From contig BTRK01000001.1 in the NCBI GenBank assembly GCA_036245805.1, positions 39,630,995 through 39,694,994 on the forward strand: a stretch of DNA of 64,000 nt, in the 5' to 3' direction. Positions within the stretch are counted from its first letter, which is position 1. Each line of letters opens with the position of its first letter. Under the pieces are notes generated by a model, which was not told where the DNA came from, searched no databases, and was given only the letters and a program-made list of their open reading frames with translations. This DNA is from Pristionchus mayeri. Lineage: Eukaryota; Nematoda; Chromadorea; Rhabditida; Neodiplogasteridae. This document shows positions 39,710-52,740 of this stretch, one piece after another. Made by a program: the position numbers and the translations under genes.

Positions 39710-41164
39710 AAATATGCTTTACTAGGCGTGAAAATAACGATTTCCCTGCGGATTTACGAGCACTCAAACGACCGAAAAGATTTGTCAACAAATTAAGTAG
39801 AAGCGAGGCTGTTTTCGACTTCACCCATATCCCGGGAACGAGTGACACTAATGTAGCTCCCACATCAATTCAATAACAGAAATATGCTTTACTAGGAGTG
39901 AAAATAACGATTTCCCTGCGGATTTACGAGCACTCAAACGACCGAAAAGATTTGTCAACAAATTGAGTAGAAGCGAGGCTGTTTTCGACTTCACCCATAT
40001 CCAGGGAACGAGTGACACGAACTTAACTCCCACATCAATTCAATAACAGAAATATGCTTTACTAGGAGTGAAAATAACGATTTCCCTGCGGATTTACGAG
40101 CACTCAAACGACCGAAATATTTGTCAACAAATTGAGTAGAAGCGAGGCTGTTTTCGACTTCACCCATATCCAGGGAACGAGTGACACGAATGTAACTCCC
40201 ACATCTATTCAATAACAGAAATATGCTTTACTAGGAGTGAAAATAACGATTTCCCTGCGGATTTACGAGCACTCAAACGACCGAAATATTTGTCAACAAA
40301 TTGAGTAGAAGCGAGGCTGTTTTCGACTTCACCCATATCCCGGGAACGAGTGACACTAATGTAGCTCCCACATCAATTCAATAACAGAAATATGCTTTAC
40401 TAGGAGTGAAAATAACGATTTCCCTGCGGATTTACGAGCACTCAAACGACCGAAAAGATTTGTCAACAAATTGAGTAGAAGCGAGGCTGTTTTCGACTTC
40501 ACCCACATCCAGGGAACAGATGACACGAATGTAGCTCCCACGTCAATTCAATAACATAAATATGCTTTACTAGGAGTGAAAATAACGATTTACCTGCGGA
40601 TTTACGAGCACTCAAACGACCGAAAAGATTTGTCAACAAAGTGAGTAGAAGCGAGGCTGGTTTCGACTTCACCCATATCCCGGGAACGAGTGACACGAAT
40701 GTAACTCCCACATCTATTCAATAACATAAATATGCTTTACTAGGCGTGAAAATAACGATTTCCCTGTGGATTTACGAGCACTCAAACGACCGAAATATTT
40801 GTCAACAAATTGAGTAGAAGCGAGGCTGTTTTCGACTTCACCCATATCCAGGGAACGAGTGACACGAACTTAACTCCCACATCAATTCAATAACAGAAAT
40901 ATGCTTTACTAGGCGTGAAAATAACGATTTCCCTGCGGATTTACGAGCACTCAAACGACCGAAAAGATTTGTCAACAAAGTGAGTAGAAGCGAGGCTGGT
41001 TTCGACTTCACCCATATCCCGGGAACGAGTGACACGAATGTAACTCCCACATCTATTCAATAACATAAATATGCTTTACTAGGCGTGAAAATAACGATTT
41101 CCCTGTGGATTTACGAGCACTCAAACGACCGAAAAGATTTGTCAACAAAGTGAGTAGAAGCGAG

Positions 41165-44100
41165 GCTGGTTTCGACTTCACCCATATCCAGGGAACGAGT
41201 GACATGAATGTAACTCCCACATCTATTCAATAACATAAATATGCTTTACGACTTCACCCATATCCAGGGAACGAGTGACACGAATGTAACTCCCACATCT
41301 ATTCAATAACATAAATATGGTTTACTAGGAGTGAAAATAACGATTTCCCTGCGGATTTACGAGCACTCAAACGACCGAAAAGATTTGTCAACAAATTGAG
41401 TAGAAGCGAGGCTGTTTTCGACTTCACCCATATCCCGGGAACGAGTGACACTAATGTAGCTCCCACATCAATTCAATAACAGAAATATGCTTTACTAGGA
41501 GTGAAAATAACGATTTCCCTGCGGATTTACGAGCACTCAAACGACCGAAATATTTGTCAACAAATTGAGTAGTAGCGAGGCTGTTTTCGACTTCACCCAT
41601 ATCCAGGGAACGAGTGACACGAACTTAACTCCCACATCAATTCAATAACAGAAATATGCTTTACTAGGAGCGAAAATAACGATTTCCCTGCGGATTTACG
41701 AGCACTCAAACGACCGAAATATTTGTCAACAAAGTGAGTAGAAGCGAGGCTGTTTTCGACTTCACCCATATCCAGGGAACGAGTGACATGAATGTAACTC
41801 CCACATCTATTCAATAACATAAATATGCTTTACTAGGCGTGAAAATAACGATTTCCCTGCGGATTTACGAGCACTCAAACGACCGAAAAGATTTGTCAAC
41901 AAAGTGAGTAGAAGCGAGGCTGGTTTCGACTTCACCCATATCCCGGGAACGAGTGACACGAATGTAACTCCCACATCTATTCAATAACATAAATATGCTT
42001 TACTAGGCGTGAAAATAACGATCTCCCTGCGGATTTACGAGCACTCAAACGACCGAAATATTTGTCAACAAAGTGAGTAGAAGCGAGGCTGTTTTCGACT
42101 TAACCCATATCCCGGGAACGAGTGACACGAATGTAACTTCCACATCTATATCTATTCAATAACATAAATATGCTTTACTAGGAGTGAAAATAACGATTTC
42201 CCTGCGGATTTACGAGCACTCAAACGACCGAAATATTTGTCAACAAAGTGAGTAGAAGCGAGGCTGTTTTCGACTTCATCCATATCCAGGGAACGAGTGA
42301 CACGAATGTAACTCCCACATCTATTCAATAACATAAATATGGTTTACTAGGAGTGAAAATAACGATTTCCCTGCGGATTTACGAGCACTCAAACGACCGA
42401 AAAGATTTGTCAACAAATTGAGTAGAAGAGAGGCTGTTTTCGACTTCACCCATATCCAGGGAACGAGTGACACGAATGTAACTCCCACATCTATTCAATA
42501 ACATAAATATGGTTTACTAGGAGTGAAAATAACGATTTCCCTGCGGATTTACGAGCACTCAAACGACCGAAAAGATTTGTCAACAAATTGAGTAGAAGCG
42601 AGGCTGTTTTCGACTTCACCCATATCCAGGGAACGAGTGACACGAACTTAACTCCCACATCAATTCAATAACAGAAATATGCTTTACTAGGAGTGAAAAT
42701 AACGATTTCCCTGCGGATTTATGAGCACTCAAACGACTGAAAAGATTTGTCAACAAAGTGAGTAGAAGCGAGGCTGTTTTCGACTTCACCCATATCCAGG
42801 GAACGAGTGACACGAACGTAACTCCCACATCAATTCAATAACAGAAATATGCTTTACTAGGAGTGAAAATAACGATTTCCCTGCGGATTTATGAGCACTC
42901 AAACGACTGAAAAAATTTGTCAACAAAGTGAGTAGAAGCGAGGCTGGTTTCGACTTCACCCATATCCAGGGAACGAGTGACATGAATGTAACTCCCACAT
43001 CTATTCAATAACATAAATATGCTTTACGACTTCACCCATATCCAGGGAACGAGTGACACGAATGTAACTCCCACATCTATTCAATAACATAAATATGGTT
43101 TACTAGGAGTGAAAATAACGATTTCCCTGCGGATTTACGAGCACTCAAACGACCGAAAAGATTTGTCAACAAATTGAGTAGAAGCGAGGCTGTTTTCGAC
43201 TTCACCCATATCCCGGGAACGAGTGACACTAATGTAGCTCCCACATCAATTCAATAACAGAAATATGCTTTACTAGGAGTGAAAATAACGATTTCCCTGC
43301 GGATTTACGAGCACTCAAACGACCGAAATATTTGTCAACAAATTGAGTAGTAGCGAGGCTGTTTTCGACTTCACCCATATCCAGGGAACGAGTGACACGA
43401 ACTTAACTCCCACATCAATTCAATAACAGAAATATGCTTTACTAGGAGCGAAAATAACGATTTCCCTGCGGATTTACGAGCACTCAAACGACCGAAATAT
43501 TTGTCAACAAAGTGAGTAGAAGCGAGGCTGTTTTCGACTTCACCCATATCCAGGGAACGAGTGACATGAATGTAACTCCCACATCTATTCAATAACATAA
43601 ATATGCTTTACTAGGCGTGAAAATAACGATTTCCCTGCGGATTTACGAGCACTCAAACGACCGAAAAGATTTGTCAACAAAGTGAGTAGAAGCGAGGCTG
43701 GTTTCGACTTCACCCATATCCCGGGAACGAGTGACACGAATGTAACTCCCACATCTATTCAATAACATAAATATGCTTTACTAGGCGTGAAAATAACGAT
43801 CTCCCTGCGGATTTACGAGCACTCAAACGACCGAAATATTTGTCAACAAAGTGAGTAGAAGCGAGGCTGTTTTCGACTTAACCCATATCCCGGGAACGAG
43901 TGACACGAATGTAACTTCCACATCTATATCTATTCAATAACATAAATATGCTTTACTAGGAGTGAAAATAACGATTTCCCTGCGGATTTACGAGCACTCA
44001 AACGACCGAAATATTTGTCAACAAAGTGAGTAGAAGCGAGGCTGTTTTCGACTTCATCCATATCCAGGGAACGAGTGACACGAATGTAACTCCCACATCT

Positions 44101-44720
44101 ATTCAATAACATAAATATGGTTTACTAGGAGTGAAAATAACGATTTCCCTGCGGATTTACGAGCACTCAAACGACCGAAAAGATTTGTCAACAAATTGAG
44201 TAGAAGAGAGGCTGTTTTCGACTTCACCCATATCCAGGGAACGAGTGACACGAATGTAACTCCCACATCTATTCAATAACATAAATATGGTTTACTAGGA
44301 GTGAAAATAACGATTTCCCTGCGGATTTACGAGCACTCAAACGACCGAAAAGATTTGTCAACAAATTGAGTAGAAGCGAGGCTGTTTTCGACTTCACCCA
44401 TATCCAGGGAACGAGTGACACGAACTTAACTCCCACATCAATTCAATAACAGAAATATGCTTTACTAGGAGTGAAAATAACGATTTCCCTGCGGATTTAT
44501 GAGCACTCAAACGACTGAAAAGATTTGTCAACAAAGTGAGTAGAAGCGAGGCTGTTTTCGACTTCACCCATATCCAGGGAACGAGTGACACGAACGTAAC
44601 TCCCACATCAATTCAATAACAGAAATATGCTTTACTAGGAGTGAAAATAACGATTTCCCTGCGGATTTATGAGCACTCAAACGACTGAAAAAATTTGTCA
44701 ACAAAGTGAGTAGAAGCGAG
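41165..44720 (-). repeat. 1,778-bp duplication, two copies, each with the same truncated monomer
   Basis: About 41165-42942 is repeated 1778 bases later. Both copies carry the same odd joint ATGCTTTACGACTTCACCC (41241 and 43019), where most of a monomer between CTTTAC and GACTTC is missing. Both also carry a 6-base insertion giving CACATCTATATCTATTC (42141 and 43919), TTGAGTAGTAGCG, AATATGGTTTACTAG and GGAGCGAAAATA. Sharing several rare defects shows a single duplication event. Confidence 0.92.
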
Positions 44721-45182
44721 GCTGTTTTCGACTTCAGCCATATCCAGGGAACAGATGACACGAATGTAGCTCCCACATCAATTCAATAACAGAAATATGC
44801 TTTACTAGGAGTGAAAATTACGATTTCCCTGCGGATTTACGAGCACTCAAACAACCGAAAAGATTTGTCAACAAATTGAGTAGAAGCGAGGCTGTTTTCG
44901 ACTTCACCCATATCCAGGGAACGAGTGACACGAACGTAACTCCCACATCAATTCAATAACAGAGATATGCTTTACTAGGAGTGAAAATAACGATTTCCCT
45001 GCGGATTTACGAGCACTCAAACAACCGAAAAGATTTGTCAACAAATTGAGTAGAAGCGAGGCTGTTTTCGACTTCACCCACATCCAGGGAACGAGTGACA
45101 CGAATGTAACTCCCACATCAATTCAATAACAGAAATATGCTTTACTAGGAGTGAAAATAACGATTTCCCTGCGGATTTACGA
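44721..45182 (-). repeat. Diverged edge monomers at the distal end of satellite A
   Basis: The last three units carry private changes not seen elsewhere in the arm: CTTCAGCCATATCC, GTGAAAATTACG, CAAACAACCG (twice) and CAGAGATATGC. The final unit is cut off after GCGGATTTACGA at the switch to satellite B. This matches the usual picture of array edges being less homogenised. Confidence 0.8.
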
Positions 45183-45190
45183 TTTCTGTT
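45181..45190. other. Abrupt junction of satellite A to satellite B
   Basis: Satellite A runs through GCGGATTTACGA to about 45182, where its next bases should be GCACTC. Instead TTTCTGTTCATCATCTCTCC follows, which from CTGTTCATC on is satellite B. There is no unique sequence between the arrays and no target-site duplication or transposon end that I can see. Confidence 0.9.
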
Positions 45191-45507
45191 CATCATCTCT
45201 CCTTTTTACCGGGTCCCTATCAGCGAACTTGGCCCTTCGAAATTTTTTTGAAAACGTCTAGTGCTCGTTTTTCGAAAAGTGGTCGTCTTTCTCGATGCGT
45301 GCAAGGAGTATTCTTTGAAATGGAGCTACATGCTCTAAGGACAAATGTTAAACACGGTCTGTTCATCATCTCTCCTTTTTACCGGGTCCATATCAGCGAA
45401 CTTGGATCTTCGAAAAATTTTTGAAAGCATCTAGTGCTCGTTTTTCGCAAAGTGATCGTCTTTGTCGAAGCGTGCAAGGAGTATTCTTTGAAATGGAGCT
45501 ACATGCT

Positions 45508-46940
45508 CTAAGGCCAAATGTTAAACACGGTCTTTTCATCATCTCTCCTTTTTACTGGGTCCCTATCAGCGAACTTGGCTCTTCGAAAAATTTTTGAAAT
45601 ATCGTCCAGAGCTCGTTTTTCGCAAAGTGATCGTCTTTGTCGAAGCGTGCAAGGAGTATTCTTTGAAATGGAGCTACATGCTCTAAGGCCAAATGTTAAA
45701 CACGGTCTGTTCATCATCTCTCCTTTTTACCGGGTCCATATCAGCGAACTTGGATCTTCGAAAAATTTTTGAAAGCATCGTCCAGAGCTCGTTTTTCGAA
45801 AAGTGATCGTCTTTCTCGATGCGTGCAAGGAATATTATTTGAAATGGAGCTACATGCTCTAAGGCCAAATGTTAAACACGGTCTGTTCATCATCTCTCCT
45901 TTTTACCGGGTCCATATCAGCGAACTTGGATCTTCGAAAAATTTTTGAAAGCATCTAGTGCTCGTTTTTCGCAAAGTGATCGTCTTTGTCGAAGCGTGCA
46001 AGGAGTATTCTTTGAAATGGAGCTACATGCTCTAAGGCCAAATGTTAAACACGGTCTTTTCATCATCTCTCCTTTTTACTGGGTCCCTATCTGCGAACTT
46101 GGCTCTTCGAAAAATTTTTGAAATATCGTCCAGAGCTCGTTTTTCGCAAAGTGATCGTCTTTGTCGAAGCGTGCAAGGAGTATTCTTTGAAATGGAGCTA
46201 CATGCTCTAAGGCCAAATGTTAAACACGGTCTTTTCATCATCTCTCCTTTTTACTGGGTCCCTATCAGCGAACTTGGCTCTTCGAAAAATTTTTGAAATA
46301 TCGTCCAGAGCTCGTTTTTCGCAAAGTGATCGTCTTTGTCGAAGCGTGCAAGGAGTATTCTTTGAAATGGAGCTACATGCTCTAAGGCCAAATGTTAAAC
46401 ACGGTCTGTTCATCATCTCTCCTTTTTACCGGGTCCATATCAGCGAACTTGGATCTTCGAAAAATTTTTGAAAGCATCGTCCAGAGCTCGTTTTTCGAAA
46501 AGTGATCGTCTTTCTCGATGCGTGCAAGGAATATTATTTGAAATGGAGCTACATGCTCTAAGGCCAAATGTTAAACACGGTCTGTTCATCATCTCTCCTT
46601 TTTACCGGGTCCATATCAGCGAACTTGGATCTTCGAAAAATTTTTGAAAGCATCTAGTGCTCGTTTTTCGCAAAGTGATCGTCTTTGTCGAAGCGTGCAA
46701 GGAGTATTCTTTGAAATGGAGCTACATGCTCTAAGGCCAAATGTTAAACACGGTCTTTTCATCATCTCTCCTTTTTACTGGGTCCCTATCTGCGAACTTG
46801 GCTCTTCGAAAAATTTTTGAAATATCGTCCAGAGCTCGTTTTTCGCAAAGTGATCGTCTTTCTCGATGCGTGCAAGGAATATTATTTGAAATGGAGCTAC
46901 ATGCTCTAAGGCCAAATGTTAAACACGGTCTTTTCATCAT
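45508..46940 (+). repeat. 524-bp (173+175+176) trimer HOR in satellite B
   Basis: The three length classes follow one another and return after 524 bases (for example 45359 to 45883, 45683 to 46207, 46207 to 46731). One 175-bp unit is doubled near 46056-46405, so the second period is 699. The same 524-bp spacing returns at about 47,780-49,003 (47780, 48304, 48828 and 48129, 48653). Confidence 0.8.
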
Positions 46941-49900
46941 CTCTCCTTTTTACTGGGTCCCTATCAGCGAACTTGGCTCTTCGAAAAATTTTTGAAAGCA
47001 TCGTCCAGAGCTCGTTTTTCGAAAAGTGATCGTCTTTCTCGATGCGTGCAAGGAATATTATTTGAAATGGAGCTACATGCTCTAAGGCCAAATGTTAAAC
47101 ACGGTCTGTTCATCATCTCTCCTTTTTACCGGGTCCATATCAGCGAACTTGGATCTTCGAAAAATTTTTGAAAGCATCTAGTGCTCGTTTTTCGCAAAGT
47201 GATCGTCTTTGTCGAAGCGTGCAAGGAGTATTCTTTGAAATGGAGCTACATGCTCTAAGGCCAAATGTTAAACACGGTCTTTTCATCATCTCTCCTTTTT
47301 ACTGGGTCCCTATCAGCGAACTTGGCTCTTCGAAAAATTTTTGAAAGCATCGTCCAGAGCTCGTTTTTCGAAAAGTGATCGTCTTTCTCGATGCGTGCAA
47401 GGAATATTATTTGAAATGGAGCTACATGCTCTAAGGCCAAATGTTAAACACGGTCTGTTCATCATCTCTCCTTTTTACCGGGTCCATATCAGCGAACTTG
47501 GATCTTCGAAAAATTTTTGAAAGCATCGTCCAGAGCTCGTTTTTCGAAAAGTGATCGTCTTTCTCGATGCGTGCAAGGAATATTATTTGAAATGGAGCTA
47601 CATGCTCTAAGGCCAAATGTTAAACACGGTCTGTTCATCATCTCTCCTTTTTACCGGGTCCATATCAGCGAACTTGGATCTTCGAAAAATTTTTGAAAGC
47701 ATCTAGTGCTCGTTTTTCGAAAAGTGATCGTCTTTCTCGATGCGTGCAAGGAATATTATTTGAAATGGAGCTAAATGCTCTAAGGCCAAATGTTAAACAC
47801 GGTCTTTTCATCATCTCTCCTTTTTACTGGGTCCCTATCTGCGAACTTGGCTCTTCGAAAAATTTTTGAAAGCATCGTCCAGAGCTCGTTTTTCGAAAAG
47901 TGATCGTCTTTCTCGATGCGTGCAAGGAATATTATTTGAAATGGAGCTACATGCTCTAAGGCCAAATGTTAAACACGGTCTGTTCATCATCTCTCCTTTT
48001 TACCGGGTCCATATCAGCGAACTTGGATCTTCGAAAAATTTTTGAAAGCATCTAGTGCTCGTTTTTCGAAAAGTGATCGTCTTTCTCGATGCGTGCAAGG
48101 AATATTATTTGAAATGGAGCTAAATGCTCTAAGGCCAAATGTTAAACACGGTCTTTTCATCATCTCTCCTTTTTACTGGGTCCCTATCTGCGAACTTGGC
48201 TCTTCGAAAAATTTTTGAAATATCGTCCAGAGCTCGTTTTTCGCAAAGTGATCGTCTTTGTCGAAGCGTGCAAGGAGTATTCTTTGAAATGGAGCTACAT
48301 GCTCTAAGGCCAAATGTTAAACACGGTCTTTTCATCATCTCTCCTTTTTACTGGGTCCCTATCAGCGAACTTGGCTCTTCGAAAAATTTTTGAAAGCATC
48401 GTCCAGAGCTCGTTTTTCGAAAAGTGATCGTCTTTCTCGATGCGTGCAAGGAATATTATTTGAAATGGAGCTACATGCTCTAAGGCCAAATGTTAAACAC
48501 GGTCTGTTCATCATCTCTCCTTTTTACCGGGTCCATATCAGCGAACTTGGATCTTCGAAAAATTTTTGAAAGCATCTAGTGCTCGTTTTTCGAAAAGTGA
48601 TCGTCTTTCTCGATGCGTGCAAGGAATATTATTTGAAATGGAGCTAAATGCTCTAAGGCCAAATGTTAAACACGGTCTTTTCATCATCTCTCCTTTTTAC
48701 TGGGTCCCTATCTGCGAACTTGGCTCTTCGAAAAATTTTTGAAATATCGTCCAGAGCTCGTTTTTCGCAAAGTGATCGTCTTTGTCGAAGCGTGCAAGGA
48801 GTATTCTTTGAAATGGAGCTACATGCTCTAAGGCCAAATGTTAAACACGGTCTTTTCATCATCTCTCCTTTTTACTGGGTCCCTATCAGCGAACTTGGCT
48901 CTTCGAAAAATTTTTGAAAGCATCGTCCAGAGCTCGTTTTTCGAAAAGTGATCGTCTTTCTCGATGCGTGCAAGGAATATTATTTGAAATGGAGCTACAT
49001 GCTCTAAGGCCAAATGTTAAACACGGTCTGTTCATCATCTCTCCTTTTTACTGGGTCCCTATCTGCGAACTTGGCTCTTCGAAAAATTTTTGAAATATCG
49101 TCCAGAGCTCGTTTTTCGCAAAGTGATCGTCTTTGTCGAAGCGTGCAAGGAGTATTCTTTGAAATGGAGCTACATGCTCTAAGGCCAAATGTTAAACACG
49201 GTCTTTTCATCATCTCTCCTTTTTACTGGGTCCCTATCAGCGAACTTGGCTCTTCGAAAAATTTTTGAAAGCATCGTCCAGAGCTCGTTTTTCGAAAAGT
49301 GATCGTCTTTCTCGATGCGTGCAAGGAATATTATTTGAAATGGAGCTACATGCTCTAAGGCCAAATGTTAAACACGGTCTGTTCATCATCTCTCCTTTTT
49401 ACCGGGTCCATATCAGCGAACTTGGATCTTCGAAAAATTTTTGAAAGCGTCTAGTGCTCGTTTTTCGAAAAGTGATCGCCTTTCTCGATGCGTGCAAGGA
49501 ATATTATTTGAAATGGAGCTACATGCTCTAAGGACAAATGTTAAACACGGTCTGTTCATCATCTCTCCTTTTTACCGGGTCCCTATCAGCGAACTTGGAT
49601 CTTCGAAAAATTTTTGAAAGCGTCTAGTGCTCGTTTTTCGAAAAGTGATCGCCTTTCTCGATGCGTGCAAGGAATATTATTTGAAATGGAGCTACATGCT
49701 CTAAGGCCAAATGTTAAACACGGTCTGTTCATCATCTCTCCTTTTTACTGGGTCCCTATCAGCGAACTTGGCTCTTTGAAAAATTTTTGAAAGCATCGTC
49801 CAGAGCTCGTTTTTCGAAAAGTGATAGTCTTTCTCGATGCGTGCAAGGAATATTATTTGAAATGGAGCTACATGCTCTAAGGCCAAATGTTAAACACGGT

Positions 49901-50959
49901 CTGTTCATCATCTCTCCTTTTTACCGGGTCCCTATAAGCGAACTTGGCTCTTAGAAAAATTTATGAAAGCATCGTCCAGAGCTCGTTTTTCGAAAAGTGA
50001 TCGTCTTTCTCGATGCGTGCAAGGAATATTATTTGAAATGGAGCTACATGCTCTAAGGACAAATTTTAATCACGGTCTGTTCATCATCTCTCGTTTTTAC
50101 TGGGTCCCTATAAGCGAACTTGGCTCTTAGAAAAATTTATGAAAGCATCGTCCAGAGCTCGTTTTTCGCAAAGTGATCGTCTTTGTCGAAGCGTGCAAGG
50201 AGTATTCTTTAAAATGGAGCTACATGCTCTAAGGACAAATTTTAATCACGGTCTGTTCATCATCTCTCCTTTTTACTGGGTCCCTATCAGCGAACTTGGC
50301 TCTTCGAAAAATTTATGAAAGCATCGTCCAGAGCTCGTTTTTCGAAAAGTGATCGTCTTTCTCGATGCGTGCAAGGAATATTATTTGAAATGGAGCTACA
50401 TGCTCTAAGGACTAATGTTAAACACGGTCTGTTCATCATCTCTCCTTTTTACCGGGTCCATATCAGCGAACTTGGATCTTCGAAAAATTTTTGAAAGCAT
50501 CTAGTGCTCGTTTTTCGAAAAGTGGTCGTCTTTCTCGATGCGTGCAAGGAATATTATTTGAAATGGAGCTAAATGCTCTAAGGCCAAATGTTAAACACGG
50601 TCTTTTCATCATCTCTCCTTTTTACTGGGTCCCTATCAGCGAACTTGGCTCTTCGAAAAATTTTTGAAAGCATCGTCTAGAGCTCGTTTTTCGAAAAGTG
50701 ATCGTCTTTCTCGATGCGTGCAAGGAATATTATTTGAAATGGAGCTACATGCTCTAAGGCCAAATGTTAAACACGGTCTGTTCATCATCTCTCCTTTTTA
50801 CCGGGTCCATATCAGCGAACTTGGATCTTCGAAAAATTTTTGAAAGCATCTAGTGCTCGTTTTTCGAAAAGTGATCGTCTTTCTCGATGCGTGCAAGGAA
50901 TATTATTTGAAATGGAGCTAAATGCTCTAAGGCCAAATGTTAAACACGGTCTTTTCATC

Positions 50960-52740
50960 ATCTCTCCTTTTTACCGGGTCCATATCAGCGAACTTGGATC
51001 TTCGAAAAATTTTTGAAAGCATCTAGTGCTCGTTTTTCGAAAAGTGATCGTCTTTCTCGATGCGTGCAAGGAATATTATTTGAAATGGAGCTAAATGCTC
51101 TAAGGCCAAATGTTAAACACGGTCTTTTCATCATCTCTCCTTTTTACTGGGTCCCTATCTGCGAACTTGGCTCTTCGAAAAATTTTTGAAATATCGTCCA
51201 GAGCTCGTTTTTCGCAAAGTGATCGTCTTTGTCGAAGCGTGCAAGGAGTATTCTTTGAAATGGAGCTACATGCTCTAAGGACAAATTTTAATCACGGTCT
51301 GTTCATCATCTCTCGTTTTTACTGGGTCCCTATCAGCGAACTTGGCTCTTCGAAAAATTTATGAAAGCATCGTCCAGAGCTCGTTTTTCGCAAAGTGATC
51401 GTCTTTGTCGAAGCGTGCAAGGAGTATTCTTTAAAATGGAGCTACATGCTCTAAGGACAAATTTTAATCACGGTCTGTTCATCATCTCTCCTTTTTACCG
51501 GGTCCCTATCAGCGAACTTGGATCTTCGAAAAATTTTTGAAAGCGTCTAGTGCTCGTTTTTCGAAAAGTGATCGCCTTTCTCGATGCGTGCAAGGAATAT
51601 TATTTGAAATGGAGCTACATGCTCTAAGGACAAATTTTAATCACGGTCTGTTCATCATCTCTCGTTTTTACTGGGTCCCTATAAGCGAACTTGGCTCTTA
51701 GAAAAATTTATGAAAGCATCGTCCAGAGCTCGTTTTTCGCAAAGTGATCGTCTTTGTCGAAGCGTGCAAGGAGTATTCTTTAAAATGGAGCTACATGCTC
51801 TAAGGACAAATTTTAATCACGGTCTGTTCATCATCTCTCCTTTTTACTGGGTCCCTATCAGCGAACTTGGCTCTTCGAAAAATTTATGAAAGCATCTAGT
51901 GCTCGTTTTTCGAAAAGTGATCGTCTTTCTCGATGCGTGCAAGGAATATTATTTGAAATGGAGCTAAACGCTCTAAGGCCAAATGTTAAACACGGTCTTT
52001 TCATCATCTCTCCTTTTTACTGGGTCCCTATCTGCGAACTTGGCTCTTCGAAAAATTTTTGAAATATCGTCCAGAGCTCGTTTTTCGCAAAGTGATCGTC
52101 TTTGTCGAAGCGTGCAAGGAGTATTCTTTGAAATGGAGCTACATGCTCTAAGGACAAATTTTAATCACGGTCTGTTCATCATCTCTCGTTTTTACTGGGT
52201 CCCTATCAGCGAACTTGGCTCTTCGAAAAATTTATGAAAGCATCGTCCAGAGCTCGTTTTTCGCAAAGTGATCGTCTTTGTCGAAGCGTGCAAGGAGTAT
52301 TCTTTAAAATGGAGCTACATGCTCTAAGGACAAATTTTAATCACGGTCTGTTCATCATCTCTCCTTTTTACCGGGTCCCTATCAGCGAACTTGGATCTTC
52401 GAAAAATTTTTGAAAGCGTCTAGTGCTCGTTTTTCGAAAAGTGATCGCCTTTCTCGATGCGTGCAAGGAATATTATTTGAAATGGAGCTACAGGCTCTAA
52501 GGACAAATTTTAATCACGGTCTGTTCATCATCTCTCGTTTTTACTGGGTCCCTATAAGCGAACTTGGCTCTTAGAAAAATTTATGAAAGCATCGTCCAGA
52601 GCTCGTTTTTCGCAAAGTGATCGTCTTTGTCGAAGCGTGCAAGGAGTATTTTTTAAAATGGAGCTACATGCTCTAAGGACAAATTTTAATCACGGTCTGT
52701 TCATCATCTCTCCTTTTTACTGGGTCCCTATCAGCGAACT
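50960..52740 (+). repeat. 873-bp (5-monomer) HOR in satellite B, two copies
   Basis: CAAATTTTAATCACGG followed by CTCGTTTTTACTGGG and ATAAGCGAACTTGG occurs at 51631 and 52504, 873 bases apart. The unit beginning CCAAATGTTAAACACGG before ATCTGCGAACTTGG occurs at about 51107 and 51980 with the same spacing. The second copy has small private changes (CTAAACGCTC, CTACAGGCTC, GTATTTTTTAAAATG). Confidence 0.85.

Larger units (their letters stand above)
17642..45182 (-). repeat. Satellite A array, right arm (inverted), ~162 monomers of 169 or 170 bp
   Basis: The stretch is the reverse complement of the left-arm unit, with landmarks TTACGAGCACTCAAACGACC, GTAGAAGCGAGGCTG and CACCCATATCC in every unit. 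Two length classes alternate: 170-bp units with CGAAAAGATTTGTC and 169-bp units with CGAAATATTTGTC. I saw the 169-bp class only in this arm. Other right-arm variants are GCTGGTTTCGAC, GGCGTGAAAATA, GATTTACCTGCGG and ACTATGAGTG. HOR blocks of different period follow one another and are listed separately. Between them (for example 23,231-25,227, 28,798-29,647, 39,710-41,160) monomers are mixed without a long regular period that I could define. No gene is present. Confidence 0.96.

Noticed and set aside
17630..45116. Minus-strand frames of 60-82 codons and two 80-codon plus-strand frames (21904, 22922) in the right arm
   Set aside because: They are the same satellite A peptide in inverted copies or its other frames, and the pair at 21904 and 22922 is one block duplicated at 1,018 bp. 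No independent coding evidence.
1..45182. CRISPR array
   Set aside because: Units are 170 bp and similar throughout. There are no short repeats with unique spacers and no cas genes.
45175..45200. Transposon end at the A/B junction
   Set aside because: No terminal inverted repeat, target-site duplication, poly-A tail or element body is visible. Satellite B starts directly.
45508..52237. ATG-started 84-codon plus-strand and 61-69-codon minus-strand frames in satellite B
   Set aside because: Frames overlap on both strands, recur with the 173-176-bp unit and are broken wherever the length class changes. No recognisable domain.
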